Shown here piece after piece: positions 42,796 through 52,940 of a stretch of 64,000 nt of DNA (position 1 is its first letter; each line of letters opens with the position of its first letter). Both the position numbers and the translations under genes were made by a program. The DNA comes from Mesorhabditis belari (taxonomy: Eukaryota; Nematoda; Chromadorea; Rhabditida; Rhabditidae): assembly GCA_958450365.1 (NCBI GenBank), contig CAUEEP010000921.1, positions 682,001-746,000 on the forward strand. The letters run 5' to 3'. The notes under the pieces were generated by a model. That model was not told the DNA's origin. It made no database searches and saw only the letters and a program-made list of their open reading frames with translations.

Positions 42796-43644
42796 TAGGT
42801 CACAAGGCAAAACCTTCCTCTTGTAGATCTTTTAAAACGCTTAGCAATTTGATCAACAAATTTCTAGCAATCTGATCTGATAACTCTTACAATCTCAACC
42901 CTTAAACCCCTTCAAACCCTTAAAACCTTCAATTTCAATCAAAAATTTCAACTTTCAACTTTCAACTATCATATTATCGATTCAGTCAACAAAATATCGA
43001 CCAGTTAAACATTTTTTTTCGCCCAAAATTACACCACAACTCTTATCTCTGAACTTTTTGCACAAATTTCTCTACTAGTTTCGGGAAATATTTCGAAAAC
43101 TCTTAAAGCAAAAAAAGCAAAAAAAAAGCAAAGCCAAAAAAAAGGCTAAACGATACGGGTCCGTGCCTCTCAACTCTTCCACAAAAAAGGCGAATTATAT
43201 GGAAGTGTAGAGATCATAAAAATTTTTCCGTATCTCTCACTCCTCTCAATTCAGTATTTATTTCAGGAAAAAAGTTGTTTACCTATAAAATTTTTGAATT
43301 TTCATGAGATTGTTTGCAGAGTTTGAAGAATTGGCTTCAAATTTTGTCTTTTTTTTGTTAAATTACAATTTTGGGTATCTAAATGTGCTTAGTTTTGAGA
43401 AAAAATTAAAAAGAGAGACTTTAACTATATTTTTACAAATTTTGAGCTGAATTTATAATCAAACTTGGCTTGATGATAAAATGATAAAAGAATGATCAAA
43501 GAGAAACAGTAGATTTCATGGCCTAAGCGGATTTAGCTTGACCTAAGCCACCAAATAACTCGTAAAACAAGTATGACTATCGTCTATTGGTGATAAGAAC
43601 TCTATCAATATCTAAAGATACAATAACATGGATTCTTTTGCCTG

Positions 43645-43765
43645 AGCCTAAGCCTAAGCCTAAGCCTAAGCCTAAGCCTAAGCCCAGGCCTAAGCCCAAG
43701 CCTAAGCCTAAGCCTAAGCCTAAGCCTAAGCCTAAGCCCAGGCCTAAACCTAAGCCTCAGCTCTC
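43645..43765. repeat. Interstitial telomeric repeat (GCCTAA)n = (TTAGGC)n
   Basis: About 20 tandem units of GCCTAA, mostly perfect, with GCCCAG/GCCTAA variants at two places (43683, 43738). TTAGGC is the nematode telomere unit. On this strand it reads as the C-rich strand. Flanks are unrelated unique sequence, so it is internal in this assembly. Confidence 0.9.
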
Positions 43766-43944
43766 GATAGGTTAACTAAGTGGTTACGGTAAAGTACCCT
43801 AGCTCTTTTAATACATTCGCTTTTTCTAAAGCTAGATTACTGGTTACTGTAAAGGACTCAAGTAGATTCTTTAGCTTCCTTTCACTCAAAGGAAAAGGTA
43901 ATCGAACATTTTATCCACGCCCCGCCCCTTTTCTCATCAGCAAT

Positions 43945-44096
43945 CTAACTTTGAGCTCAAATATCTTAGTATTGAGGTGTCCAATTTTAATATTCTTGGT
44001 ATCGTTGGATGCGTCAAGTCTTTCTCTGTCGATTGGTACAAAAATTATTTCAATTGCATAGCCGAACACCAAGAAATTTGAGCTCAAAGTTGGGTT
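43945..44096. mobile_element. Small fold-back MITE, second copy of the 25550 family
   Basis: It has the same arm phrases (TTTGAGCTCAAAT, ACACCAAGAAATTTGAGCTC) with more arm mismatches than the copy at 25550-25705. Confidence 0.7.
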
Positions 44097-44457
44097 GACA
44101 ATGGGAAAAGGGGCGGCGCTTTCAAATGTCCCAAAATCTTTTTTTTGCAGTGCTGACCGTGGAGGGGGTCAGTCATAAAGTTTATCGGCTGAGAAGAGAA
44201 GGGAATTCAAGAGCAATTTTAATACTTGGAAGGGGATAGGGCTGACTGGAGGAGGGGAAGACGCCGAACGGTCTGGCTCTCGCCTCCCCCTCCGCCCCCT
44301 TGCCCCCTCCGCCCAATTTTATCCCCGTTCGCCCGTTCCTTCTCCCCAATTTTCTAGATACCATCTCGAGAAAAGAAATACTACAAAACTCTATAATTTC
44401 CAAGTCCAAATTCCAAGTCTCTCCACCGTCAATCTGTCTTTTTAGACTGAATTAATC

Positions 44458-45050
44458 TTGTATTCTCTCTAATAGTAGTGCACCTAGAGAGTCGTCTAAA
44501 TTGATCGAAATCTCGAGAACCGCTTATCAGAACCTATCGATGTGGGGTCGGAAAATGTAGCTGACGATGAGATCTTGACGATGATTAGAGTCTTGGGCTT
44601 CTGGGAAAGCTTGGAAACCGTAAAATCATCGCCAACTCGGCTCGACCGGGTGGACTACTGAGGATACAGTATTCAGCTTTGCGCGCGCTCCCAGGGGTTT
44701 TCGGCTATGGAGAATCTGACTTTTGGGTCTATTTTTAAAAAAGGGTGGGGCTTAAGTAGCAAATTCCTAGCTCAGCTAACGTAAAGAACTCGATGAATCA
44801 ACAAAACTTGGGTTTTGTTTAGTCAAAACGCAATTTTCGGTTTATTGCTTTCCCCAATTCCCGCTTCGCTTAAACTCCTCGAAATCTGAAGAAACGCTTA
44901 TCAGAACCTATCGATGTGGGGTCGGAAAATGTAGCTGACGATGAGATCTAGTGGGGGATTTGAGTGTTGAGCTTCTGGGAAAGCTTAGAAACCGTAAAAT
45001 CGTCGCCAACTCGGCTCCGGGATGGACCGGGTGCACTACTATTAGATAGG
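44458..45050. repeat. Long dispersed repeat (copy 2 of the 38795 family)
   Basis: It carries TATTCTCTCTAATAGTAGTG, TCGATGTGGGGTCGGAAAAT (twice), GCGCGCTCCCAGGGGTTTTC and GCACTACTATTAGATA in the same order as copy 1, direct orientation, 5.7 kb away. Confidence 0.9.
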
Positions 45051-45544
45051 TATCTCCCTTTTTTTTCTTGATTAGAGTTTGTAGATTGAAATATAGATAG
45101 ATTCCAGGATTGAACTAGAGACAGAATACTAGTAAACCCTTTCTAGTGCACTGAATTCTTTATTTTCTCAAGAAAATCAGTAATTCATTGCGCTAGAGGG
45201 TTTGCGATTTGAATTTGATTTGATTTGATTTGAAATTTGGGTCTTAATGTACATCGATAGGACAATTTTTCTTCAAAATTCTTTATTTTTAAAGCAAAAC
45301 TCTTCGATTCTTCGATTTGCACTAGAAAACGAAAAGATTATTCCAATAAGCTCTTCTTTTTTTCCCTGGAATTACTTTATCTATGAGAATTTGAATTTTA
45401 AATCATTCTTTTGTGTATAAAGAGCGATTTTATAGAATTTTTAGCAAAAACTGCGTTTTTCTTACCGCTTTCGTATTGTTAAAGAAGATTTAAGTGCATT
45501 GAAGTGCACTAGAAAGTTTACGTTTACAATTTGACAAGCAAAAA

Positions 45545-45960
45545 CGACTTTGCAAAGCTTTCTAAGCCTTTACAGCCTTTACAGCCTTCTAAGCCTTTAC
45601 GGCCTTCTAAGCCTTTACAGCCTTTACAGCCTCTAAGCCTTTACAGCCTTCTGAGCCTTCTAAGCCTTTACGGCCTTCTAAGCCTTTACAGCCTTTACAG
45701 CCTTCTAAGCCTTTACGGCCTTCTAAGCCTTTACAGCCTTTACAGCCTTCTAAGCCTTTACAGCCTTCTGAGCCTTCTAAGCCTTTACGGCCTTCTAAGC
45801 CTTTACAGCCTTTACAGCCTTCTAAGCCTTTACAGCCTTCTGAGCCTTCTAAGCCTTTACGGCCTTCTAAGCCTTTACAGCCTTTACAGCCTTTACAGCC
45901 TTCTAAGCTTTTACGGCCTTCTAAGCCTTTACAGCTTTCTAAGCTACTAAAGCAAAGCCT
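45545..45960. repeat. Minisatellite of GCCTTTACAGCCTTCTAA units
   Basis: About 45 short units (GCCTTTACA, GCCTTCTAA, GCCTTTACG, GCCTTCTGA) combine into a higher-order repeat of about 63-80 bp seen four times. The Tyr/Leu/Ser-rich open frame is an artefact. Confidence 0.97.
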
Positions 45961-46218
45961 TTACTAATTCATTTCATTATGATTAATCCTTTAATTTTTC
46001 TTCAAGATCCATCAAATCCGTCAAATCCATTCGTTTTCGTCCAAATTTTCGTTTATCTCCTTTTCCCTCTTTCTTTTCTCAAATTGTTGTTATGTCGATG
46101 TTGAAAGACATTGTGAAAGACATGTTCGACATTGTTTTCTCTTTTGGAAATGGAAATACAGAAAGATGTAGTGGTCATTTTGTTGTTTTCTTTGTTGATT
46201 GTTTTAAAATTTTATCTA

Positions 46219-46250
46219 TTGGGTTGATGGAAAAGTCCTTTCCGATTTTT
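46219..46250 (+). mobile_element. Mariner-type terminal repeat fragment
   Basis: TTGGGTTGATGGAAAAGTCC, followed by TTTCCGATTTTTTG and preceded by TA, resembles mariner TIRs of the TTGGGTTG class seen at 2778. No partner end was found nearby. Confidence 0.35.
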
Positions 46251-46566
46251 TGGGAGAGTACCTTAAATTTGTCCAATTTAGACATCCAATTTGTCCAATT
46301 TTATAGCTCATCCTAAAGCTGAATTCAAGACGAATCGATTGGTAAAAACCGTTTTGAGATATCTCTTTTCTAAAAGTTTTTACAGCTATTTTAGTAAAGG
46401 GCGGCAGAGCCAAAAAAAGCCAAAAAAGCCAAAAAATGGCTGTTTTCACGTTTCGTTAGTTTTTCGTGCAGAAACCTAGGCTAAAAACATGTGTTTCGTG
46501 ATCAGCGTCAAAAATAACCCCTAGACACGCATTTTCAGAATCTTAGCAAAAAATTTTTGAAAAATA

Positions 46567-46645
46567 TTGTCACCGGTGGGAGTCGAACCAGCGACCCTCA
46601 GATCAATAGCCTTTCCGCCGCTTTTCGGGTGCATAAACGTCAGTA
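46567..46645 (-). pseudogene. tRNA 3'-half-like sequence
   Basis: On -, GCTGGTTCGACTCCCACCGG forms a good T-arm followed by TGACA. Upstream (GCTATTGATCTGAGGGTCG) resembles an anticodon/variable region, but no acceptor 5' strand complementary to CGGTGAC is found. Confidence 0.35.
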
Positions 46646-46960
46646 ATCTCTCGATGAGCCTGTGCGGCATTGAGTTTTCGGTTGAATGTCGCTGGTGTCT
46701 ATTGTTAAGACCCAATACAAGCTAAAATATTAGCTATTTATAGCAAAATTTTAGAGAAATTGGTTGAAAAAGTCAAGAAAAAGCCGAAAAAGCCAAAAAA
46801 AAGATGGAATTAGGTTCAGGCTTCGAATTTTCTTATATTAATTGACTGAAATCTCACTGAAATCATTGGACAATGATAACCATGCTTTATTCTTGCTTCT
46901 AGATCTTTTTGAAAGATTCTAAAAGCTTTGTTATTCATTGTTCTTTGTAGATCCGGTTTT
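46645..46960. other. Non-coding stretch
   Basis: No supported feature. Confidence 0.3.
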
Positions 46961-46964
46961 GGAA

Positions 46965-47095
46965 TTGAATCTTGATGGATTTCTTGGTCTCTTGATGGAT
47001 TTCTTGATGGATCTCTTGATCTCTTAATGGATTTCTTGATCTCTTGATGGATCTCTTGATGGATCTCTTGATCTCTTGATGGATTTCTTGATGAA
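46965..47095. repeat. Tandem repeat TTCTTGATCTCTTGATGGAT
   Basis: About seven copies of 10-bp half-units (CTTGATGGAT and TTCTTGATCT). Confidence 0.9.
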
Positions 47096-47257
47096 TCTTT
47101 GTCTTTGAAGCTTGTGCTTGTACCTATACCAATATTGTGACTTTTGCTGATTGAGAAGTATTGCTAGCATTGCTTTTACGGCTAGAGAAGTACTGCTAGC
47201 ATTGTTAAATTATTAAATACTTATCAAGTCTTGATAGACTCAATAAAATGAATAGCT

Positions 47258-47512
47258 TCAATCGATTCTCAATCTAGAAAGCTCCAATCGATTCTCAATC
47301 TAGAAAGCTTCAAAGATTCCCGATCTAGAAAGCTCCAATCAATTCCCGATCTAGAAAGCTCCAATTAATTCCCGATCTAGAAATCCCCAATCGATTCCTG
47401 ATCTAGAAAGCTCCAATCAATTCCCGATCTAGAAAGCTCCAATTAATTCCCGATCTAGAAATCTCCAATCGATTCTCAATCTAGAAATCCCCAATCATTT
47501 CCCGATCTCTAG
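47258..47512. repeat. Minisatellite of CCCGATCTAGAAAGCTCCAATCAATT units
   Basis: About nine copies of a 29-30-bp unit with AATC/AATT and TCTCAATC/CCCGATC variants. The phrase AGCTCCAATCGATTC recurs alone at about 60655, 13 kb away in the sestrin intron. Confidence 0.9.
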
Positions 47513-47823
47513 CGAGTTAATGTAACGGTACATTACTTGCTTGATTACTTGTCAGTCATCAGTCACTATAATGATCTAGATCAAGCACTAACACTTTCCA
47601 GCCTTATCGATTCCATTACTGTACCAATACTGACTCTGTTTCCAGTATACTGTTCTTAGTTCTTTATCTTTTCTAGAAAATCGCAAGTCAGTCTCTGTGC
47701 CGTTAGCCCTATCTGTCTAAGAGAAAATATTTCTCAAACAAGTGCTGAGCTAAGCAAAAACAAGTGCTGAGCTTTTAAGTTATCAATAATGAAGAAAAAT
47801 CTCGCGTAGAATAGCAAAAATCT

Positions 47824-47900
47824 GATGGAGATGGAGATGGAGATCTCCATCTCCATCTCCATCACCATCTCCATCTCCATCTCCGTCTCCATCTCCATTT
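47824..47900. repeat. Inverted microsatellite (GGAGAT)n-(ATCTCC)n
   Basis: (GATGGA)n changes at 47841 to its own reverse complement (TCCATC)n, so the whole tract is a hairpin with a short loop at the switch point. The second arm is longer (about 9 units). Confidence 0.9.
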
Positions 47901-48099
47901 CCCCATCAATTCCTTGTCCTAACACTTTCCCTTGGCTTTGTTTTCCACAAAAATCGACCCATTTCTGTTTAAACCTTTTCCTATCAGTAAAGTAGTAAAA
48001 CTGTCTGTGGGGGGAAAGAGGTTGAGGAAAGGAAAGGCTAAGGAAAGGAGAGACTTCAATATTTAGCCTCTCCTTCTCTCTGCCTACTTCTCTCAAATT

Positions 48100-48840
48100 T
48101 TATTATATACTTTTCTATTATAATTTTCAACCCAAAACTCCCCAAATTTGATACAAATCGACGGAGAATTTAATTCTCTATAAAATGATAATATTGCTGT
48201 CATAGATTAAATGGTTACTTTACTAGAAAAGTTTGCTAAAAACTAGTTTGCTAAAAACTCTCATTCCTAATCGACTAAAAAAATCGATAGTCTAGCTTTT
48301 TTTTCATTTTCTCTCAAAGATCTCTAAAGATCAGGGTTAAAAAGAAAGAAAAAAAGACGTTTAAAGGATTGGATTTGAACAGAAAAGTGAATAGAAAGGA
48401 AAAAAAGAGAGCTGTTCAGTGATGGACAGATTTGCAAAAAAAAATCCAGCTTTTTCTGTCTACTTATTAGCCATGTACTTTGTGCTTAAATCTCTCACCT
48501 TCTAGTGCACTGAGTTCCATTTTTCTTGCGAAATATTAAGCATTCAGCGCTCTAGAAAGTATGTGTTTACGAATTAACACAAAGTACAGCAATAAGGGTC
48601 GCTTAAATAGCTGAAACAGGAACACACTCTTTCTAGCACTGAATTCTTTGTCTCTTGTGATTTTTTAATCATATTCTTATAAAGAATTCAATACAGAATC
48701 CATTTTACTATATTATTTTACTATAAAAACCATTTTTACAGAGCCATTTTACAGAACCATTTTACTAAAAAAAAGCCGAAATTTTGAATTTGCTCGTTTT
48801 TGGATTTAAATTTGACGTATTTCTTTTAAAAAATGCGATT
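48100..48840. other. Non-coding AT-rich stretch with two palindromic MITE copies
   Basis: At 48495-48565 and 48610-48655 there are copies of the short palindromic CTTTCTAGCGCACTGAATTC family (see the 52.3-52.5 kb entry). Otherwise I see nothing. Confidence 0.5.
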
Positions 48841-48844
48841 GTGT

Positions 48845-48930
48845 AAAAGAGAAAGAAAGAAAGAGAAAGAGGAGGAGGAAGAGGAAGAGAAAGAGAAAGA
48901 GAAAGAGGAAGAGAAAGAGAAAGAGAATTG
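48845..48930. repeat. (GAAAGA)n purine tract
   Basis: AGAAAG and GAGGAA repeats, pure purine on +. Confidence 0.9.
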
Positions 48931-49161
48931 CTCAACGGGTGGTCGATCGGTGAAAAAAAGAAGAGAAATGGGGAAAAAGAGGAGATGACTTGTGATTGAT
49001 TTCGATCGCGAGACTCCCTCTCCCATCCTTGGTCTCATCCTTGTTGCTGTTTTGTGAGACTGCTTGTATTTTAAACGATTTTCAACTAAAATCTACTTTG
49101 TTACTACTACTTTGTTCCTATTTTTTGAATCTTTTAATCATCAGGTTAGCTTAGCTCAGAA

Positions 49162-49230
49162 GTAAAGAAGTAAAGAAGTAAAGAAGTAAAGAAGTATGGA
49201 AGTAAAGAAGTAAAGAAGTAAAGAAAAAGT
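49162..49230. repeat. Tandem AAGAAGTAAAG
   Basis: About six units of AAGTAAAG. Confidence 0.9.
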
Positions 49231-49309
49231 AGAGATCCAGTGACGAGATTGAATCCTCTTTTGCTGACTTCGACAATTGTTCTAACCGCTATTCAATACC
49301 ATAACTAGC

Positions 49310-49545
49310 TAAGAGAAAGAAGGAAAGAGAAGGGAAAGAAGAAAGAAAGAAGGGAAGAGAAGGAGAAGGGGAAGAAGTAAGGAAGAAAGAAGGGAAGAGA
49401 AGGAGAATGGGAAGAAGAAAGAAAGAAGGAAAGAGAAGGGAAAGAAGTAAGAAAGAAAGAAAGAGAAGGGGAAGGGGAAGAAGTAAGGAAGAAAGAAGGG
49501 AAGAGAAGGAGAAGAAGTAAGAAAGAAAGAAAGAAAGGCAGGCTT
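49310..49545. repeat. Purine-rich GAAGGAAAGAGAAGG array
   Basis: A higher-order repeat of about 55 bp (AAGAAAGAAGGGAAGAGAAG, GAGAAGGGGAAGAAGTAAG) repeated four times, all purine apart from the T in GTAAG. Confidence 0.9.
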
Positions 49546-49976
49546 TACTTCTTTACTACAAGACTGAAATGCTCTAAAGCTAAAGCTAAAGAAAAGGGAT
49601 TTCAATGGTTTTTTCATGTTTAGGTTTGATTTTATAATAAAATAATATCAATCTAAACAACAAGCAAGAATTAAACTAAAGCTTAGTTTAGTTTAGCTTA
49701 GAACGCTTGCCAAATACTGTAAACATTAATCATGAAAACGTCAAAAGATCAAAGGATTCTCTATCATGAAAGTTGAAGGAAGTGCAAAATAACAACCCAA
49801 TTTTTTTTCAGTGTTCTTTCATGTTTTTCACTTTTTCAGGATTCTTTTCTTTTCTTTTTCTTTTCAAAAATAGTTTTATTATTTTCTAGATTTGAAGATT
49901 TCATGGATTTTTAAGTAAAAAAAGATGGATCATTTAGTTTAAAAGTAACAGTTTTATAAAAATTACTTTTTACTTA

Positions 49977-50453
49977 CCGTAAATACTACCCGACCGCCAT
50001 AATGACGGTGCGGAGTGTTGTGTAGTCTAGCTTTGACAGTGCGGAGTGTTGTGTAGTCTAGCTTTGACAGTGCGGAGTGTTGTGTAGTCTAGCTTTGAAC
50101 GAGTTTTTCTCGACACTGGTTTATGCTACAAAGCTCGCTTAGGTATCAAAAAATAGCTGAAATTCAGGGCTATTTTTTGATACCAAAGACATATTTTTTG
50201 AGAGTCCAGGCGCTTTGAAAAAAATGAAATACTAAAAAACTTTTGCGACTACGCGACTGTACGAGGGGGGTGGGGTTCAAAAAATGCGTCTTTGGTATCA
50301 AAAAATAGCCCTGAATTTCAGCTATTTTTTGATACCTTAACGAGCATTGTACCATAAACCAGTGTCGAGAAAAACGCGTCCAAAGCTAGGCTACACAGCA
50401 CTCCGCACCGTCATTATGGGGCTGGGGTGCTATTACAGTATTTACGATAGGTA
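49977..50453. mobile_element. Fold-back MITE, CCGTAAATACT...AGTATTTACG family
   Basis: The ends are CCGTAAATACT and AGTATTTACG. The left arm has GACCGCCATAATGACGGTGC, CTAGCTTTGA and CAAAAAATAGCTGAAATTCA. The right arm is its inverse. The left arm contains a 33-bp triplication (TGCGGAGTGTTGTGTAGTCT). The centre has ACTTTTGCGACTACGCGACT. Relatives are at 17558-17832 and 8580-8662. Confidence 0.85.
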
Positions 50454-50559
50454 AAGTTGAATAGATTTATAAAATTACATGAATAAAATTTGAGTTTAGA
50501 GCCTATTTATTTCTTTCCACTAGACTTTTAACGAAAATATCTGTCGGTTCTTTTTTTGC

Positions 50560-51150
50560 CGTTGGCAATTTAAATTTTCTCATGTTTTTCTCAGCATCAA
50601 TCCTTCTATTTTGACTATTTTGACAATTATTTGATGCAGAATAAAATTACGCGTCGAATGATACCAAAATCAACTCAAAATATAATATCCATGCAAAGTT
50701 GTTGGCTAAAAATCTAAACCCCGCCGATTCTGGGCGGGACTTAAACTTTCTTTGTGCGGCCTCGTAATCGCTCGGCCTAAACAATTGCTGACAATGTGCG
50801 GCTTAAACAATTGCTTTGAAATTTTGTATACAAGTAGAGAAAATCAGTTTGAAATTAGCATTTTATAATTTGCTAATCTATTTGTAAACAAAATTTCAGA
50901 ACAATTAGTCAAAAGACGGCTGAGAAAACGAAGGTGGGGGTTAGGGTATCTGTCTGTCTTTCTGTCTGTCTTTCTGTCTGTCTGTCTGCCTTACTGTACG
51001 GGCATTTTTTTCAGCCGTATTTTGACCAATATTTCATTTTGCATGGATATCATATTTTGAGTTGATTTTGGTATCATTCGACGCGCAATTTGATTCTGCA
51101 TCAAATAATAGTCAAAATCGAAGGGCTGCTGCTAAGAAAAGCACATAAAA
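50560..51150. mobile_element. Fold-back element, TTTTTCTCAGCATCAATCCT family (copy 1)
   Basis: The left arm has TTTTTCTCAGCATCAATCCT, ACGCGTCGAATGATACCAAA and ATCAACTCAAAATATAATAT. The right arm is its inverse (ATATCATATTTTGAGTTGAT, GGTATCATTCGACGCGCAAT, TGATTCTGCATC). Copy 2 is at 55010-55320 with a shorter centre. A CTGT(CTGT)n tract lies at 50950-50990. Confidence 0.85.
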
Positions 51151-51639
51151 TTCGAGTATTTAGGTAATTGACTCAAATCTTTACAATTCAGTCACCATTT
51201 TTGTGCCAATCAGTAAAGCCAAAAAGTATTAGTAGTTTTCCTTTGAAAAAACTATCCCTCAAAGGCTTCTTTTTTTTCTTTTTTCTCATAACTTGTTTAC
51301 TAGATCAATAAACTCTGAAAAAGTTCCTTTTTTCGAAAAATTTTCCAAAAAACCACGTACACTCATTAAATATGAATGAGAAAAGAGAAAAGAGACGGAA
51401 AAAGAAAAACTTTTTGAAGGATTGCTTTTAATATATCTTTGAGTTCGAGAAAAGTCGAAAAATTTCAATCTTTCAATATTTCTCTGTTTTTAATTCACCA
51501 GATCGTCCTGTTTACACATCAAGCAAGCAAATTATCATTTTAGAACTTCCACTTGGGTAATTGAATCAATTGAGTTCTCGGATCAACTACAGTATCGGAG
51601 GGGCACTTTTTTCGCTAACTTGCAGCTCATTTTTAGGCA

Positions 51640-51880
51640 GCTTCCACTTGTCAATTCGTAAAGTTTTAATAAAATTTAGATAGCTTAGAACGTCAGCTTT
51701 CAGAAAATATTAGTTTTGTCAAAAGTTATCAACATGAAACTTCTCTAAAATACTAAAAGATCTCCTCACCCCCCCCCCCCCCTCGCTCCCCCCTCACCGC
51801 CCCCCCCCCCCTCATCGCCCCCCCGCCCCCCTCATCGCCCTCCCGCCCCCCTCACCGCCCTCCCGCCCTCCCCCGGTACT
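51640..51880. repeat. C-rich block with flanking dispersed repeat
   Basis: 51650-51745 matches, inverted, the sequence at 22700-22760. It is followed at 51770-51876 by a tract of CCCCCC broken by TCGCC/TCACCG units. The same flank-plus-C-tract association occurs in the 7TM intron, so the C-rich/CTC array may be part of a repeat element. Homopolymer lengths here may be unreliable. Confidence 0.65.
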
Positions 51881-52264
51881 ATAGTTGATCCTTGAGTTGA
51901 CTTTGGTATGCCAAATAAAGCGCTTTTACGTTTTTTATAAGAAGCTATTGAATAATTGCTAGATTTATGAAAATCTGAAAATTTTAGCAATTCAACTACT
52001 TCGGTATCTTTGACATCATTGACATGTTCTCTTGAATTTTGATTTGTAAAGACGAGATTTTGAAGCCCATTTTTTGAGTCATTTCTCTCTGTTTAACGTT
52101 CCTGCAAACGTTTAAATCCAAAGAACACCCTAGGGTCCAATTTTCGTCTCTTCTCAGTCAATCTTCTTCCATTTTTTCTTCTTCAATTCTCCATCCTTTA
52201 GTTGACTGGCTCGCTCGCTAAGCTAGCTTTTCAATTTTTAACCTTTTCTCTAGCTTTTTACTGT

Positions 52265-52525
52265 ATTTTGTGTTTGAAAATTGTAAACGCATCCCTTCTA
52301 GCGCACTGAATTCACTGAAAGCTTAGTTTTATGCACAATTTCAAGCATAAAGTACATCCATCAACCAAAAAAAATCCGTTTTAATTCGTTCTTTGTAGTG
52401 TGTTTTTTTACTGCTCACAAACCCTTTCTAGCACATTGAATTCTTCATTTTCTCTCGAGAAATCAATAATTTCTTTGAGAAAAATGAAGAATTGAGTTCG
52501 CTAGAAGGATTGCGTTTACATATAA
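52265..52525. repeat. Cluster of short palindromic MITEs (TTCTAGCGCACTGAATTC)
   Basis: Two copies (about 52285-52325 and 52425-52522). The second is a full palindrome: CAAACCCTTTCTAGCACATT, GAATTCTTCATTTTCTC and back through GAATTGAGTTCGCTAGAAGG to GCGTTTACA. Related copies occur at 25450, 33425, 45125-45210, 45490-45530, 48495-48560 and 48610-48655. Confidence 0.75.
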
Positions 52526-52554
52526 GCGTAAAGCACAAAAAAATCACTTGGGCA

Positions 52555-52672
52555 CTTGATTTTGAATTTGATTGAATTTTATTTGATAATTGAATATCAA
52601 TTAAAAGATATTCAATTGATAACTGAATATCAAATAAAAGATATTCAATTGATAACTGAATATCAATTAAAA
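52555..52672. repeat. Tandem TTGATAACTGAATATCAATTAAAAGATATTCAA
   Basis: Nearly palindromic 30-bp units repeated. The same units resume at 54178-54245 after the fold-back cluster, which suggests the cluster inserted into this array. Confidence 0.75.
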
Positions 52673-52675
52673 GGG

Positions 52676-52745
52676 GAGTGGGACAAATGCGACCTTTTGC
52701 GCACCCGGACATTTGCGCACCTGGCCCATTAGCACACCTTCTTTC
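52676..52745. mobile_element. End fragment of the GGGAGTGGGACAAATGCGA family
   Basis: GGGGAGTGGGACAAATGCGA, TTTGCGCACCCGGACATTTG, then TTTCGCG: about 70 bp matching the left end of the element at 32591. Confidence 0.8.
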
Positions 52746-52940
52746 GCGTTATATATGATAGATATTATATTATAAGATAGATATTATATTATTCTCGGAA
52801 AAAGGTCGCAACTTTACAACTTTCGACCATTTACCGACGAAATCCTGGGTTGGCGCTTTAAAGTGTGGTAAAACTACCGTACCCCACTTAATTGGCGCGA
52901 AATTTTTTTCCTTTTTCGTTCATTTCATTTTATTCTTTTT

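Noticed and set aside
43587..43775. Pro-Lys repeat frame
   Set aside because: It is the reading of the GCCTAA telomere-type array.
45531..45950. Tyr/Leu/Ser repeat protein
   Set aside because: Translation of the GCCTTTACAGCCTTCTAA minisatellite.
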